Assembly (NCBI RefSeq): GCF_023343835.1
Contig: NC_064437.1
Location: 8,831,001-8,895,000 of the forward strand
Source: Lagopus muta
Lineage: Eukaryota > Chordata > Aves > Galliformes > Phasianidae
DNA length: 64,000 nt
Direction: 5' to 3'
Of this stretch, positions 32,315 through 42,939 are shown in pieces. The notes beneath the pieces were generated by a model, which was not told the DNA's origin, made no database searches, and saw only the letters and a list, made by a program, of their open reading frames with translations. Numbering within the stretch: the stretch's first letter is position 1; every line of letters begins with the position of its first letter. The position numbers and the translations under genes are program-made.

Positions 32315-35300
32315 CTAAAAGGAAAGAGAAGTATTTGATTTTTAAAAATCAAACACTGCATTACAGCACCAACTCATGCAGCAGTCAGCTTCTTTAATTT
32401 CAAGACGTAACCATGCATGCTTTGCTCATCGCCAGAGCCCAGAACTACTCTGAAACAGGAAAAATTGTAGGCCAAGTTAAGGATTTCAAAACCTTTAAAC
32501 ATTCTACTACAGAAATGCTCTGGAGAAGGGCTTCGTGCTGTTGTTTAACCTGAATCACACATGCAGGGCCCCAGCACGTTTCTGTCCCACCCTTTGGCTG
32601 CAGGTTGCCAAAGCTGGCATCTTCCCAGCTCACTCAGTGTCAGACACCTCAGTACAACATGCAGCTTGGGAATATTCCCCATCTTGTGGGAAGCCTCTGA
32701 AGACCAACAGGCAATAAAGTATATCAGCAACAGATGAAACCATGCACAAAACCATGCCTGAACAGAGGGGGAAGAAAAAAATATGTATATATATGCACAG
32801 AGTCCTGACTCAACTGCCCACCTCCTCTTCCATTTTTTCTGCAACCTCATTTCCACTGGGGGCAGCGTCACCACCGCCACCATTGACAGCCGGTTCTGCT
32901 TTAGATTTCTTAGCTTCGTTGTCTCCCTGGTGGGTCTCCTCCTCTGGTTTCCTCTGAAGACAAAATTGTTTAGTCTTCACTATGTACAGATTGAAGTATT
33001 TTTAGAAAGTTAGCATCTAGATGTCATTGTACATTACTTACTTAAGCTCTACTTGCCAGGTTCAAGAACTTAATTGTTAGGATTTAACCAAAGCTCTGAA
33101 GCACAAACATCTCAACATATAACCAGAAGGATTATGCAAGTGCCAGTAGCTACAGTGCTGAATTATCCTTATACTTTGACAGGGAAATGAGTTACTGTTG
33201 TACTGTTGAGCTAGGTAACAGCTAAGTGAATAGAGGCTATTTACAATCACCTGTGTAAAGCAGATCAAAGCTGCTGCTGACAGACTTGAGCTCAAAGCAG
33301 GCAGTGTAACACAAGGCAGGCTGTGTCATAACGGTTTGTAATATGAAAACTAAGAGCCCATACAGGATAATTAGCACTATGAACAACTCTGGAAAATCCC
33401 TATACTCTAAAAGGAACCTTGTATTCAGCATATCCTGTTCTCTGAGTAAGAGACAGCATGGCTACACACTAGGGCTGGCTTTGCTATTTTTCAAGTTCAA
33501 TTCTCCATTTCCACTTGGAAAGAAGGGAACCCAACTCAGCCTGGTTGTGTCTTCATCTTAATTGTTCAGTATCTACAGGCTGCCCCGCTCCTCCTGCAGT
33601 TCCTCCAGAGCAGGGCATTTGCTCAGGGGGCATCTCCAGAGGGCAAACAATTCAGCCTGCAATTACATCACTGTGGTCAGGCACGGTGCTGAACCATCAC
33701 CAACACATCTGGAGCTGGGTGGTTCCCACACTGATCACCTCCCAGTGGAAAGGAGTTTTACACAGTTTTTGTTACTACTTTTAAGTGTTCTTCCAGGCTC
33801 CATAGTAAAAGCTCTAAGCCAAGAAATCCAACTATAGAGGGCAAAACGCCGATGCTCTGACAAGCTGTTTATTCTCCTGGTCATTGCTGGACTCACCTTT
33901 TTCCTGACCAGGTGAGAGATGTCTGTAACACACTGAGATGCTCCATCAGCAGCTTTTCTTACTGGAATCTATTAAGGAACAGACACTGACATGTCAATAA
34001 CAGCAAGCCATAATCCTTAAAGCAGACATGAATTCTCAGCAACTTTCTCTGCCCAACTTACTGTAGAAACAGAGCCGCTGCCTTCACTTTGTGCAAAACC
34101 AGATGTAGTTCCAACCTAGAACAGCAGAGAAATAGTTAACAAGCACCTATTGCCACCTATTTACAAAAGGCCAGTACACAGTTTAGGAAGTGGCAGGAAA
34201 TCCAACTGTGTCTTACTGCATTCTACTTCTGCACTTACATACAGCAGAGACAGAACAAAAGCTCGTGTAGCGGTGTAACACTCAAGTCTCACATTTGACT
34301 CAGACTTATTGCTTAGAACCCCAACAAATTCAAGTTTAGGTTGGAACAATTAATTTCAATATATTTGCTATTAATCCTATCGTTAGATTTTAACTGCATT
34401 AGTTAACTTCTTGCTCTATGTGAAGTCTCAGCTTCTCCCATTACTGGTTTACTTCAAGCCTCGCTAGAAGAACGTTTGGTTCAAAGGAGAACACAGGATG
34501 CACACTAACCAGAGTTGCTTTCAATGCCAGCTCAGCTACCCTTGCACTCTTTTGAGACTCCTTTGAATCCTCTATCTTTTCTTTGATTTCAGGGAGGAGT
34601 CCCTTCAGTTCTTCAATCTCCTTCTCATCTTCAGGGGAACCACTTTCTGCCTTCTTTATTCGTTCAGTAAGCATTGCTGAAACGACAAAGTTACCATGGC
34701 AAAAAAAGCCTGAAGGCAAAGCAGCTGTCTCATTACAAACACCACAGAGGCAAGTGCCCACCAACAGATGCTGATGTTGGTATGGCCTGTTAGTGAACAT
34801 TTGCATCGCAGACTGGTTTTAGGGCAATTTAAAGGCAGTGCTGACCCACAAAAGCCCTTTAGTTAGCGAGGCCATTTTGGAGAACTCACCCATTCTCTTG
34901 TCAATGACTTCTACGGATTTACCAAACTGCTGGACTGCCTCATCAAACTGGCTGTTGTAGTGGTAGGCCAGGGCCAGCTGGTAGTGGCTTTCAGCCAGCA
35001 AGCGGTCATGAGCTTCCAGGTATTTCTGCTGCAGGGCCAGACAGGCCTGAAACTCCTCTATAGCTTGCACATAGTTCTCTATAGAAGCAAGACACAAAGT
35101 CTTTACAAAGAACATATTTTACATATTTCATTCCACCTGATGTGGTCTGAAAAGAGAACTACTGTGGAATACGGGCTGAGCTCAGTAACAGGATGCTTTC
35201 CTGTCGTCAAACGACAGCGCTCACAATCCAACACTGCTTAGGGTCCACTTCCCCTGCTCCTCTCAAGGGGGCTCTGTGTATTTACAACACAGTAACCTAA

Positions 35301-38300
35301 GGAGGCTTTCCCAGTTTCTGAAGCTAACCAAATCTCCATGAAACAATGCTGTGTTCTGCTTTAGCCTGACAGTACACCACTTCTAACACAAAGCTTTCTT
35401 TTGCTGCTCCAGGGAAGCACGGTACAGCCTCTTTAAGAAACTTCCTTGGGTCCCCCATTAAGAAGTTTATCCTATGGCTGTACTGTTGTAATTAGACAAA
35501 GTTGAGCTGTTTTCATTTTTAACCACTCCCCAACCTTCTCAGCCTTAAGTCACCTCCACTCATTTTTGAGTATGAAATTAAACATGGCAAGATTTAACTT
35601 AGCACTTCACAACAATTAGCACTACTTACCAGATTCAATGCTGACTTCTCCTAGCTTTAGATGAGCTTGAGCTGCATGAAGCTGAGCTTCTTTTGTTTCT
35701 TGCCTAAATCAAGGGGAAAAAGCTGTTTTCAAGTCTTCAGAATATGCAGCATCATGCTACACCACCTCCCAGCTGAGGGAGTTTCTCTAGCAAACGTTCA
35801 AATTACAGCCTTAGATTTTACCTCTTATAGATGACTTTGGCCAACTCCAGCATGTCCCAGGCTAGCTCAAGATTTCCAATTTCTTCCTCCTCACTTTCCT
35901 GTAAAGATCAGAAATGCACGAAATATTAAGCTACTTGGATACATACCACATTAAACAACTTTATGCTTTTAAGCAGAATGCATTTAACCAAGAGATGAAC
36001 GCTTTGCTGATAAAAGGAAAAATGTGTAAGAGTTCATTATATCAGCTCACACTTTGCATGTTGGTATGAAGGTGTTTAAGTGGAACTTAAATTTACATTG
36101 TCAGTTGATATGGGCTCCTCTCTCTCCTCCTGCCCCCAGAAATAACAGGATACTAAGCAGCAATATTCTCCTATCAGCGAGTTTTCCAGTGTGAACTGCT
36201 ACGCCAAGATAATTCACCAGATTTAAGCAATGTTACATTTGCCACTGGATTCCCAGTCTCTGTCACCACTTACTGGACTGAGTGCACTCAAACTAAGTAA
36301 CCAGACAGCAAGAACTGACAAAGAACTGTTATAATTAACTTCAGTGAGAAACCAAGGCCGGCCTCCCCTCCACCAGGCTGCCTCAATGACCTACAGAGCA
36401 CAAGCATTTGTTTCAGTGCAGCTGAATAAGCACCAGTTTACAGACAAAAATCCAACGACCCTGACGGCCCTGGTAGCTAACATTGGTTTCACCACACAGA
36501 ACTTATTTCCTGTACAGGACTTAACAAAATACACGTGAGCTTTTATAAACTTAATGATATTCACATGACATTTAGACACACATTGCATTCAGGAGCACCA
36601 ACAGCAGAGCTCAGCAACCTCACCTTGTCTTCTGCTGCCAATTCGTTCTCCTTGTCATCTTCAGCTTTCTCATTTTCTTTATCTTCGTCTTCAGATTCTT
36701 CTGTTTCTGGGAGGAAAGCAGATGAATGAGAACACTTGTTGTCACTGTGCTGCTTCACACGGAGCCAGGCAGAGTATTTTATCCGGCCCTTATCCTTCCA
36801 GTGAGAGGTTAGAAGTGTGATTAAGAACAGCACAGGTAAAATTATTCTCAGCAACAGCCATCTTGCTGAAAACGTTGGGCTCTGTGAACTCAGGTAGCTC
36901 CAGGCAACCTCAGCTTACATTTTAAAATTCAACTTCATAATGCCAGCATGGAAACTTACCTAAAATTGCTCTCACTAACACGTGGTGAATTCCCACTGAA
37001 GCCATGGAATCCTGAGCAGCCCTAGAGGTGCTGGTCAGTTGCTGGGACTTCATGCTACAGATAACAAGCATTTTCAGCAAGATAACTGCCAAGCTGTGTA
37101 CAGATAAGTCTTTCTGAATTCAGGTTCCTCACTTCAGATGTTTACAATGGTATTGATGAACCTGCTGTCATACAGTGGTAATTGGCTTTGATATCGTGGG
37201 ACTTTTGCATCATCTGCTCTACCAGGAATCTTTGAGGTGTGCCCCTAAGGAATCTAATTACTTGAAGAACACCTAATTTGTGTGACTTTAGCTTCAAGTC
37301 AACCAATTCACTGTGACCACTGACCAATTCTAGAATAACAGGAGCTTGTTATGGTGATTAGAGAACCTGTGAGCTGCTCAGTCCAACTGCCAAGGAGTAC
37401 ACATCAGCCAGAGAGGGCCAAAATAATTAAGTACATGGACAGCCTGACCAAATGTAAAACAGAACAGATGCTGGCCATACACCAGACTAGGATGTTCAAG
37501 GGGGTCCTCATACCAACAAGAGTTTGAGCAAAAGGAAGCAGTGTGTACATAAACAGTCCTACATAGGATGAGGAAGGGTGGGTAACTGTTCTGAGTTCAC
37601 ATTCAGTCACACTCTGGTCAGACACCTTCCTAGGCAGCTGCTTCAATGCTGTGCTCACTGCACTGGGCAGTACAAGTCCTTCCAGTATCCAGAGCTACTT
37701 GATCTGCAGACCTGCCTCTCTCCAACAAGGCTCTTCCTGTGCAGCTGAGCTAATGATAAGCCAAGTTTCAATTAGCAGCCTATTGATTAACTTGTCCAAC
37801 AGAAATCCATGGCCTACTAAGGCCATGCAGATACTACTGCAGCAAAGATACAGGTTTTACCAGGCAACTTTAACCCTGTCAACAGCCATAATGATGCGGG
37901 GAAGCAGAATGGCAGAAAAAGCCAGGTACCTGCAGAACTGCACTAGATGGAAGCAGTGAATCTGCAGGTTCCAAGGCAAATTAGATTTAGGTTCATCAGC
38001 CAAATTCTCACTTTCAATTACTGCTAGGAAGACTCGCATAGAAAGTTACTCCCTGCCCTCTGGAAAGCAAATTTATCACTTCATTATATATTCAGCACTT
38101 CTTATTTTTCTGCTCCACTGTTTTAAAGTATGGTTACAACCAGAAGCAACTCGTGAGTTATTTGAAGGTTAGTGCATTAAACCCAGACATGCAAGGAACA
38201 TCCATTCAGTATTCTCCACCAGCCTAGCCTTTACTTACACATTTCACAGCGCTGTAAGTTTGCTTTACAGATTTGCTTTGCAGTTAGTTAAGCGTTAGTC

Positions 38301-41300
38301 TAAAGAAACTGAGATGATTCTCTATTTCTTGAAACTTTACTGAAACCAGTTACTCAGATATAAAATCCTTCTAAATCCCCTTTTTCCTCGTTTTAAGGCA
38401 AACAGAAAATTCTGAATGGAACATTTTACCCACGGTTAGCCAAATCCAGCAAGTCATCCACCCACAAGTACTTTTCTTCTCACTGTTACCTTCTCCCTCT
38501 TCCATCTGGTCATCTTTCTCTTCTTTTTCTACCTTAGCACCTTCATTCTCTTCCATCAGGTCATCTTTCTTTTCCTCTTTCTCTACCTTAGCAGCCACTT
38601 CAGCTTTTTCTCCTGTAACATTAGCTGGATCTTCACCCACTTCAGACACAGGCTCTTTTGAGGAATCCATCTCTTTAGATTCACCTGGTTTCTGTTCCGG
38701 AGCCGCCTCCACTGACCCCTTCTCCTCCACCTTCTTTTCAGCTGCTTCTGCTTGTTCTTCTGCAGCTTCTTTCTGCTCCTCCATGACTGCTGCCTGCCCT
38801 TCTGCTGCCCCTTCTTGTGACATTGCCTTCTCCTCCACAGCCACTTCTGTCTGCCCTTCTATAGACTCTCCCTTTTCCACAGCTGTCTCAGTTTCTGTTG
38901 TTTCTGCCGGCTGCTCTCCTGCCCCTCCCTTCTTTTCTGCAGATGCTTCTGCAGCTTCATCCTCTTCCACAGCTGCCTTCACCTCCTCATCCAACACTTC
39001 CTTCATGCTGTTCTTCCCCTCAGTTGCCTCTGCTTCTTCACGTGTGTTCTGCTCTTTTTCCACTGCCTTCTCTTCCACAGCTGCTGCTTCTGTATTCTTT
39101 TCCACAGCTGTCTGCTTGTCACGCTCTTCTGAATTTCCTTTCTCCACAGAAGTCCCTGTCTTCTCTTCAGACCCTTCAAGCTTTACCTCCGTATCTGTAA
39201 CTGCGTCTTCTTTTAGCTTTTCTTCTGTAACATCTTCCATTTCAACGTCCTCTCCTTTGATTTCCTTCTCAGTTAGCACTGAAGACTTCACCTCTTCTTT
39301 CTCCCCCATGGCATTATATACCTGTTCTCTTAACTCCTCCCTTGCTTCTTCTACATGATTGAGGAAGCATAAACATTTCTTCGAGTTTAGTGATAAAGAC
39401 ATTAACGGGCACTGATAATACCACCCTCCGACCCTCCAGTGTGTTGGTTTGTCATCAGGTTAGATGGCATTCCATTCCTAAAAGCTCTTTTTTCAGAACA
39501 CAAGGAATTAGGATGGGATGCAACCAACGTAACTCAAACTAAGCAAACCCCTTCCCCAGACTGCATTATTGCAAGCAGCTGCTCAAGCAGTGTGCAGTTT
39601 GCGCTAGCGATTTTAGTCGCAGCTAAGCAAGAGATGCCAGTGTTTTAATAGTCTGGATTACAGGAATTCCTGCATTATCTCCAGCTGCCCAGCACAAAGC
39701 AAGTATCGTTCTTGGATATTTTCAATACTGACCTGTCCTGCTACACACACTGTACTGCTACAAGGTTACAAAGCAGTTCAAGTTGACCCTGAAGCTTAAG
39801 AAAGCAAGCTTGAATGCAGCGTTTCAGAACACAGACATCTGGTGACCCCTGACACATGCTTAAGCAATAAGTTCATTGCAGGAGTTTTGTTCATCTTTAA
39901 GCAAGATAAGAAGACCAAAAAAATCCATTTTGGCTGCAGAAGTTTCAACAGAATGATTCTGACTACCCAGGACACCATGTACTGACTTAGACCAGTCAGA
40001 CAAAAGCACAGCTTGTACCTCTGTGACACAGCTGACAACTTTACATACCATCAACAGCCGGCAACGCGGAATCATCTTCAGCTTTTTCTCCTTCCTCTTC
40101 AACCTGCACCCCTTCTAAGGCATTTCCCAATACACCATTTTCCATTCTAAAAGAAGGAAGAGATCATTATCACTTGGCTCTCGTAACTACATCACTTTAA
40201 CTGTGGAAGCTGCACCACCACAGCACATTCCACCCAGCATAACCCTGCCCACCAAGGGACAAAGCCCCACTGCCCCAGCCAGGCTCTGGGCGCCTGAGTG
40301 TTACGTGCTTCCCTGACACACCAGGTGCTTATTAGATGAAGCTATTTATTAATGTTGCAGATGTTCATACTGCTCTGGAGAAAAACCATCACTGTCTTCT
40401 GTGTCATGGAAGAGCACTGCTACCAAGAAACGCTGCTTAAATAGCAGAGAACAAACCACAGTATGTTATCAGATTTCAAAGCAGCATAGCTGTTTTCCAC
40501 CAGAAGCATTATTCCTAGCAGCATTTTTCATTCTCAGTTACCAAGCTTTAAACCAGTCCCTACAGGAAGAAGCATACAGTCACTGCTCAGCTACAAACCA
40601 ACCCCCTGAAGGAAGCACACCATGCATTCAAGGACAGCCACTGTAAACAAACAACCATTAGCATACCTTGCCAACTCCAGGAGCGATTTTCCATAATAAA
40701 AAAAAGCTTCTGCACACTCATCCGCTGTCTCACCATACTTTTTACCCCTACAAAAGTAACAAAGCATTGTTTGCCTGTGCTTCATTGGGAGGATTTGATA
40801 CCTGAGCTGTACAGACAAAAGCTTCTGGACAGCAGTAGTTTCATGGTTCACTCAGCACCGCGAAGGAAGGATGAAAGCCCCACTTGCTTACACAGAGTTG
40901 GCTCTCAGAAGCGTCCAGCAGAGCAAGTTAATTAAGAATCCAAGAAGCATCACCCTCAGAGACTGACTGACTGAGCAAGTGACACAACTGCATTGCTCCC
41001 ACATGAACAGATCACATCAGAGCCTCGCCAGGAGAAAGACGACATCAGATCCCTTTTCCTCCCTCGGGGACTGCAGCACAAGACGGCACACCCACCATCA
41101 CGCTGTCCCACACCTGAATTAACTTCACAAGCCTGTGCTCCCCTCGGCGCCGTAACCACAGCAGCACCGCAACCAGCTCAGCCTTCCCCACGCCCGGCAG
41201 CGCAGGTACAAACACCAGGCGCTCCGCTACTCACAGCAAACTGGCAGCTTCCTGGAAGGCGTTCACGGCAGCCGGGATGTTCCCCATCACCAGATGCTTC

Positions 41301-41519
41301 TGTCCCAGCCCAAGCAGCTTCTTGGATTCCGCGTCCACGTCCACGCTGCAAAAAGGAGCCCAACGGGGGGCCCTGTGAGCTTCTACGGGTACGAGAGGCG
41401 CCGGGCGGGCTGACGCAGCTCGGCCGGATCCGCGGGAGCCGCACGGCGCAGCCCGGAGCGGAGCCTCACCTGTCCGTTCCGTCCGCGGACGTGGAGGGGG
41501 CGGCCAGGTCCTCTTCCAT
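32261..41519 (-). CDS. NASP: Nuclear autoantigenic sperm protein (histone H3-H4/H1 chaperone), 14 coding exons
   Basis: Exons in transcript order: 41519-41470, 41345-41235, 40747-40667, 40146-40049, 39350-38490, 36706-36624, 35898-35822, 35703-35630, 35078-34890, 34676-34510, 34115-34062, 33968-33897, 32953-32822, 32314-32261. They total 2103 nt and encode 700 aa; human long tNASP is 788. NASP is a TPR histone chaperone that keeps soluble H3-H4 and binds linker H1. Residues about 18-95 hold the first TPR part ([40 protein letters not shown]). Residues 114-428 are the Glu-rich insert. TPR helices follow at about 430-540 ([40 protein letters not shown]), then a helix at about 542-597 and a basic nuclear-localisation motif VRKKRKPEEE near 636-645. 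The start is the ATG of [16 protein letters not shown]. Confidence 0.96.
32822..32953 (-). CDS. NASP: NASP coding exon 13
   Basis: Residues 640-683 ([20 protein letters not shown] and onward), completing the basic nuclear-localisation motif and ending EKMEEE. Donor GAG/GTGGGC. Confidence 0.94.
33897..33968 (-). CDS. NASP: NASP coding exon 12
   Basis: Residues 616-639 with conserved [12 protein letters not shown], the start of the nuclear-localisation signal. Donor AAG/GTGAGT. Confidence 0.95.
34062..34115 (-). CDS. NASP: NASP coding exon 11
   Basis: Residues 598-615, [18 protein letters not shown], a Gly/Ser linker. 54 nt, phase 0 at both ends. Confidence 0.9.
34510..34676 (-). CDS. NASP: NASP coding exon 10
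   Basis: Residues 542-597, a long charged helix ([20 protein letters not shown]) ending [10 protein letters not shown]. The donor is CTG/GTTAGT, a weaker site than the others. Confidence 0.95.
34890..35078 (-). CDS. NASP: NASP coding exon 9
   Basis: Residues 479-541, core SHNi-TPR sequence with [20 protein letters not shown]. Donor ATGG/GTGAGT. Confidence 0.96.
35630..35703 (-). CDS. NASP: NASP coding exon 8
   Basis: Residues 454-478 ([20 protein letters not shown], then SIES). One base is carried over. Confidence 0.96.
35822..35898 (-). CDS. NASP: NASP coding exon 7
   Basis: Residues 429-454 ([20 protein letters not shown]), the TPR helix that resumes after the acidic insert. Confidence 0.96.
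36624..36706 (-). CDS. NASP: NASP coding exon 6
   Basis: Residues 401-428, entirely acidic/polar ([20 protein letters not shown], then LAAEDK). Donor AAG/GTGAGG. Confidence 0.95.
36707..38489 (-). other. NASP: NASP intron 5
   Basis: At 1.8 kb this is the longest NASP intron. No element is recognised. The + strand open frame around 37.65-37.96 kb shows no coding character. Confidence 0.85.
38490..39350 (-). CDS. NASP: NASP coding exon 5, large acidic exon
   Basis: Residues 114-400, 861 nt. It opens with the conserved helix [20 protein letters not shown] and is then dominated by Glu, Ala, Lys and Val in loose repeats such as [10 protein letters not shown] and [10 protein letters not shown]. 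The last two units, [18 protein letters not shown] and [17 protein letters not shown], are near-duplicates. Length is a multiple of three and both flanks carry one base, so skipping the exon would keep the frame. In mammals acidic histone-binding sequence of this type separates testicular (long) from somatic (short) NASP. The complementary strand is open for 191 codons, but that is a shadow of the Glu/Ala-rich codons. Confidence 0.95.
40049..40146 (-). CDS. NASP: NASP coding exon 4
   Basis: Residues 81-114 ([20 protein letters not shown] and onward), the boundary where the acidic insert begins inside a TPR. One base is carried over. Confidence 0.95.
40667..40747 (-). CDS. NASP: NASP coding exon 3
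   Basis: Residues 54-81 ([20 protein letters not shown], then SLLELA), the end of the first TPR unit. Confidence 0.96.
41235..41345 (-). CDS. NASP: NASP coding exon 2
   Basis: Residues 17-54, first TPR helices ([20 protein letters not shown], then [10 protein letters not shown]). Donor CT/GTGAGT. Confidence 0.96.
41470..41519 (-). CDS. NASP: NASP coding exon 1
   Basis: Encodes [16 protein letters not shown] plus two bases of Ser 17. Donor CAG/GTGAGG. A shorter N-terminus than in human, where the start is Ala-rich. Confidence 0.93.
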
Positions 41520-41664
41520 CCTGCGCGGGCGGAGCGAGCTGTGAGCGGGACGGGACGCGCGAGGGCCGGCCTCGGAACGGCGCCGACGGCCGCAACAGGG
41601 CCGGAAGAGGGCCGGGTGCTGACGGGCCGCCCCGGCCCGGCCGCCCCTCTCAGACAATGGGCGC

Positions 41665-41706
41665 TTCCCGCCTTCCCGTCGCCCCGCCCCCACCGTTGGC
41701 GCCAAA
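41665..41706 (-). promoter_or_regulatory. NASP: E2F-type sites upstream of NASP
   Basis: On the minus strand TTTGGCGCCAA (41696-41706) and GGCGGGAA (41665-41672) fit E2F consensus forms. They lie 146-187 nt upstream of the NASP ATG. Confidence 0.5.
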
Positions 41707-42282
41707 CCCCACGGCGGCTCCTGACGGGCTGAGGGCCCCGCGCCACGTGACCGCGCCCTCCCACCGCCCTCCCCTCCGGTCCACCCCGCCCGGGCGGGTC
41801 GGGCGGCGTCGGCTGCCCCCAAAAAAGATGGCAGCGGCCGCGCAGGGATCACGTGGTGGCTCCGCGCGAGCCGAGCGGGCCCGGCTGGCCCCGGCGAAGC
41901 GGGGCGGCGCGAACCCCCGCGCGGGGGAGGGCGACGGGAAGAGGGCGGCCGGCCCGCCCGGCACCCCCGGCCCCGCTCCCCTCCCCGCCGCGGGGGAGCC
42001 CGCCGGCCGCCCGCCGCCGCCTCCGCGGTCGCCCGCACGGAGTCGAAGCGGCCCCTTTCCCCTCGCCGCCCGCCTGGACGCGCCCGGGCCTCCCCGCGCG
42101 GCCCTACCTATCCGAGGCGACCGACGCGGGTTCAACGCAGCGTGCGGCGGCCGAAGATTGCATGGAAGCAACGGGAGAGAGGGGCGGCGGCGGCAGAGTG
42201 CAGCCCCCTACCCCTCCGGCTGCCTATATACCCCCCAGGACACGCCCCGGCCCGCCTGGCGGCGCGCGCACGCCGTAGGGGG

Positions 42283-42496
42283 ACTACCGCTCCCAGCATG
42301 CCGCGCACCCGCACTCTGCGGGGCTCTCAGGGCGCCGCCGCGCGAGGGCCGCTGGGAACTGTAGTCCCACGGGGGAGTCGCCGTCGCGAGGCCGCGCGGC
42401 GCGCTGGGAAGTGTAGTGCGGGTGAGGCGGAGCGCAGGGAAATGCCGTTCCGGCGGGAAATGTCGCTCCGCCGCACTGCCTGCTGGGAACTGCAGT
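42283..42496. promoter_or_regulatory. Four ZNF143 (SBS)-like motifs
   Basis: ACTACCGCTCCCAGCATGCC at 42283-42302 on +, then the reverse form GCTGGGAAnTGTAGT or a close variant at 42351-42365, 42403-42417 and 42482-42496. All fit the ACTACAnnTCCCAGC core, with one changed base in the first and the last. Confidence 0.55.
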
Positions 42497-42657
42497 CCCG
42501 GAGCGCGGCCGTGAGGCGAGGCAGTGCGCGGCTATGGCCGTCTGCGAACGGCGTCGGGGCTGAGTTCCTTACGAAAGGCCCTAAGAAACCCCGCGGCCGT
42601 GCCCGTGCCAAAGCAAGCCGGCACCGATCGTCTAACAAGCGGAGAAAACCAAAATAA
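42298..42657 (+). CDS. Doubtful ORF (119 aa) in CpG island
   Basis: An ATG at 42298 opens a 119-codon frame that ends with a very basic tail (KKPRGRARAKASRHRSSNKR, then RKPK). The TAA overlaps an AATAAA hexamer. It runs through the ZNF143-like motifs, which argues that the sequence is constrained as promoter DNA. GC-rich islands often leave long chance frames. I do not recognise the product. Confidence 0.15.
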   Translation: MPRTRTLRGSQGAAARGPLGTVVPRGSRRREAARRAGKCSAGEAERREMPFRREMSLRRTACWELQSRSAAVRRGSARLWPSANGVGAEFLTKGPKKPRGRARAKASRHRSSNKRRKPK

Positions 42658-42933
42658 AGTATCGGTTCCTCTGCTAAGGCCGCAGGTGGGATCACCGTGC
42701 AGCTGCGTGTATTCTCAGAGCTCAGCTTGTTCGTACTCCGATGGCAGGGCTGGTCGTGAAGGGCTGAAACGGAACAAAACACCTTCGATGCAGCCTTCCA
42801 GCCCTGCTCGGCCCTGAGCAGCACTCAGAAAATCAGCAACACAGCAGGCAGGAAAGCAGGGGAGCAGGTAAGGGCCCTGTTGTGGCACCCAGGCAGACGT
42901 CAGGTACACTGACACGAAGGGCTGCTCCGACAG

Positions 42934-42939
42934 TTTATT
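42934..42939 (-). terminator. AKR1A1: Poly(A) signal, AKR1A1
   Basis: TTTATT on + (AATAAA on minus) about 830 nt after the stop. A second candidate, at 43162-43167, would give a shorter 3' UTR. Confidence 0.5.

Larger units (their letters stand above)
32145..41560 (-). other. NASP: NASP transcription unit
   Basis: The unit extends from the CpG-island promoter near 41.55 kb down to about 32145, just beyond the minus-strand poly(A) signal. Fourteen coding exons are recognised. The transcription start is not precisely placed; no TATA box is seen. Confidence 0.85.
41390..42660. promoter_or_regulatory. NASP: CpG island, NASP promoter
   Basis: Very high G+C with dense CpG from NASP exons 1-2 to about 42660, reaching roughly 1.1 kb upstream of the start codon. 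It contains E2F-like, E-box (CACGTG at 41744-41749 and 41850-41855), YY1-like (AAGATGGCAGC near 41826) and several ZNF143-like motifs. The upstream half is wide enough to serve a second, divergent start on +, but no conserved + gene is recognised. Confidence 0.75.

Noticed and set aside
39291-39296. Internal donor GAG/GTGAAG in the NASP acidic exon as the short-form splice site
   Set aside because: Joining it to the next exon breaks the reading frame, so whole-exon skipping is the better explanation for a short form.
38783-39358. 191-codon + strand ORF opposite the NASP acidic exon
   Set aside because: It is the complement of Glu/Ala/Lys/Val codons, giving an artificial Ser/Phe/Thr-rich product. 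The minus strand is clearly the conserved NASP frame.
41657-42364. 235-codon + strand ORF and overlapping minus ORFs in the NASP CpG island
   Set aside because: Pro/Arg/Ala/Gly-rich products in several overlapping frames are typical of stop-poor CpG islands. No conserved motif is present.
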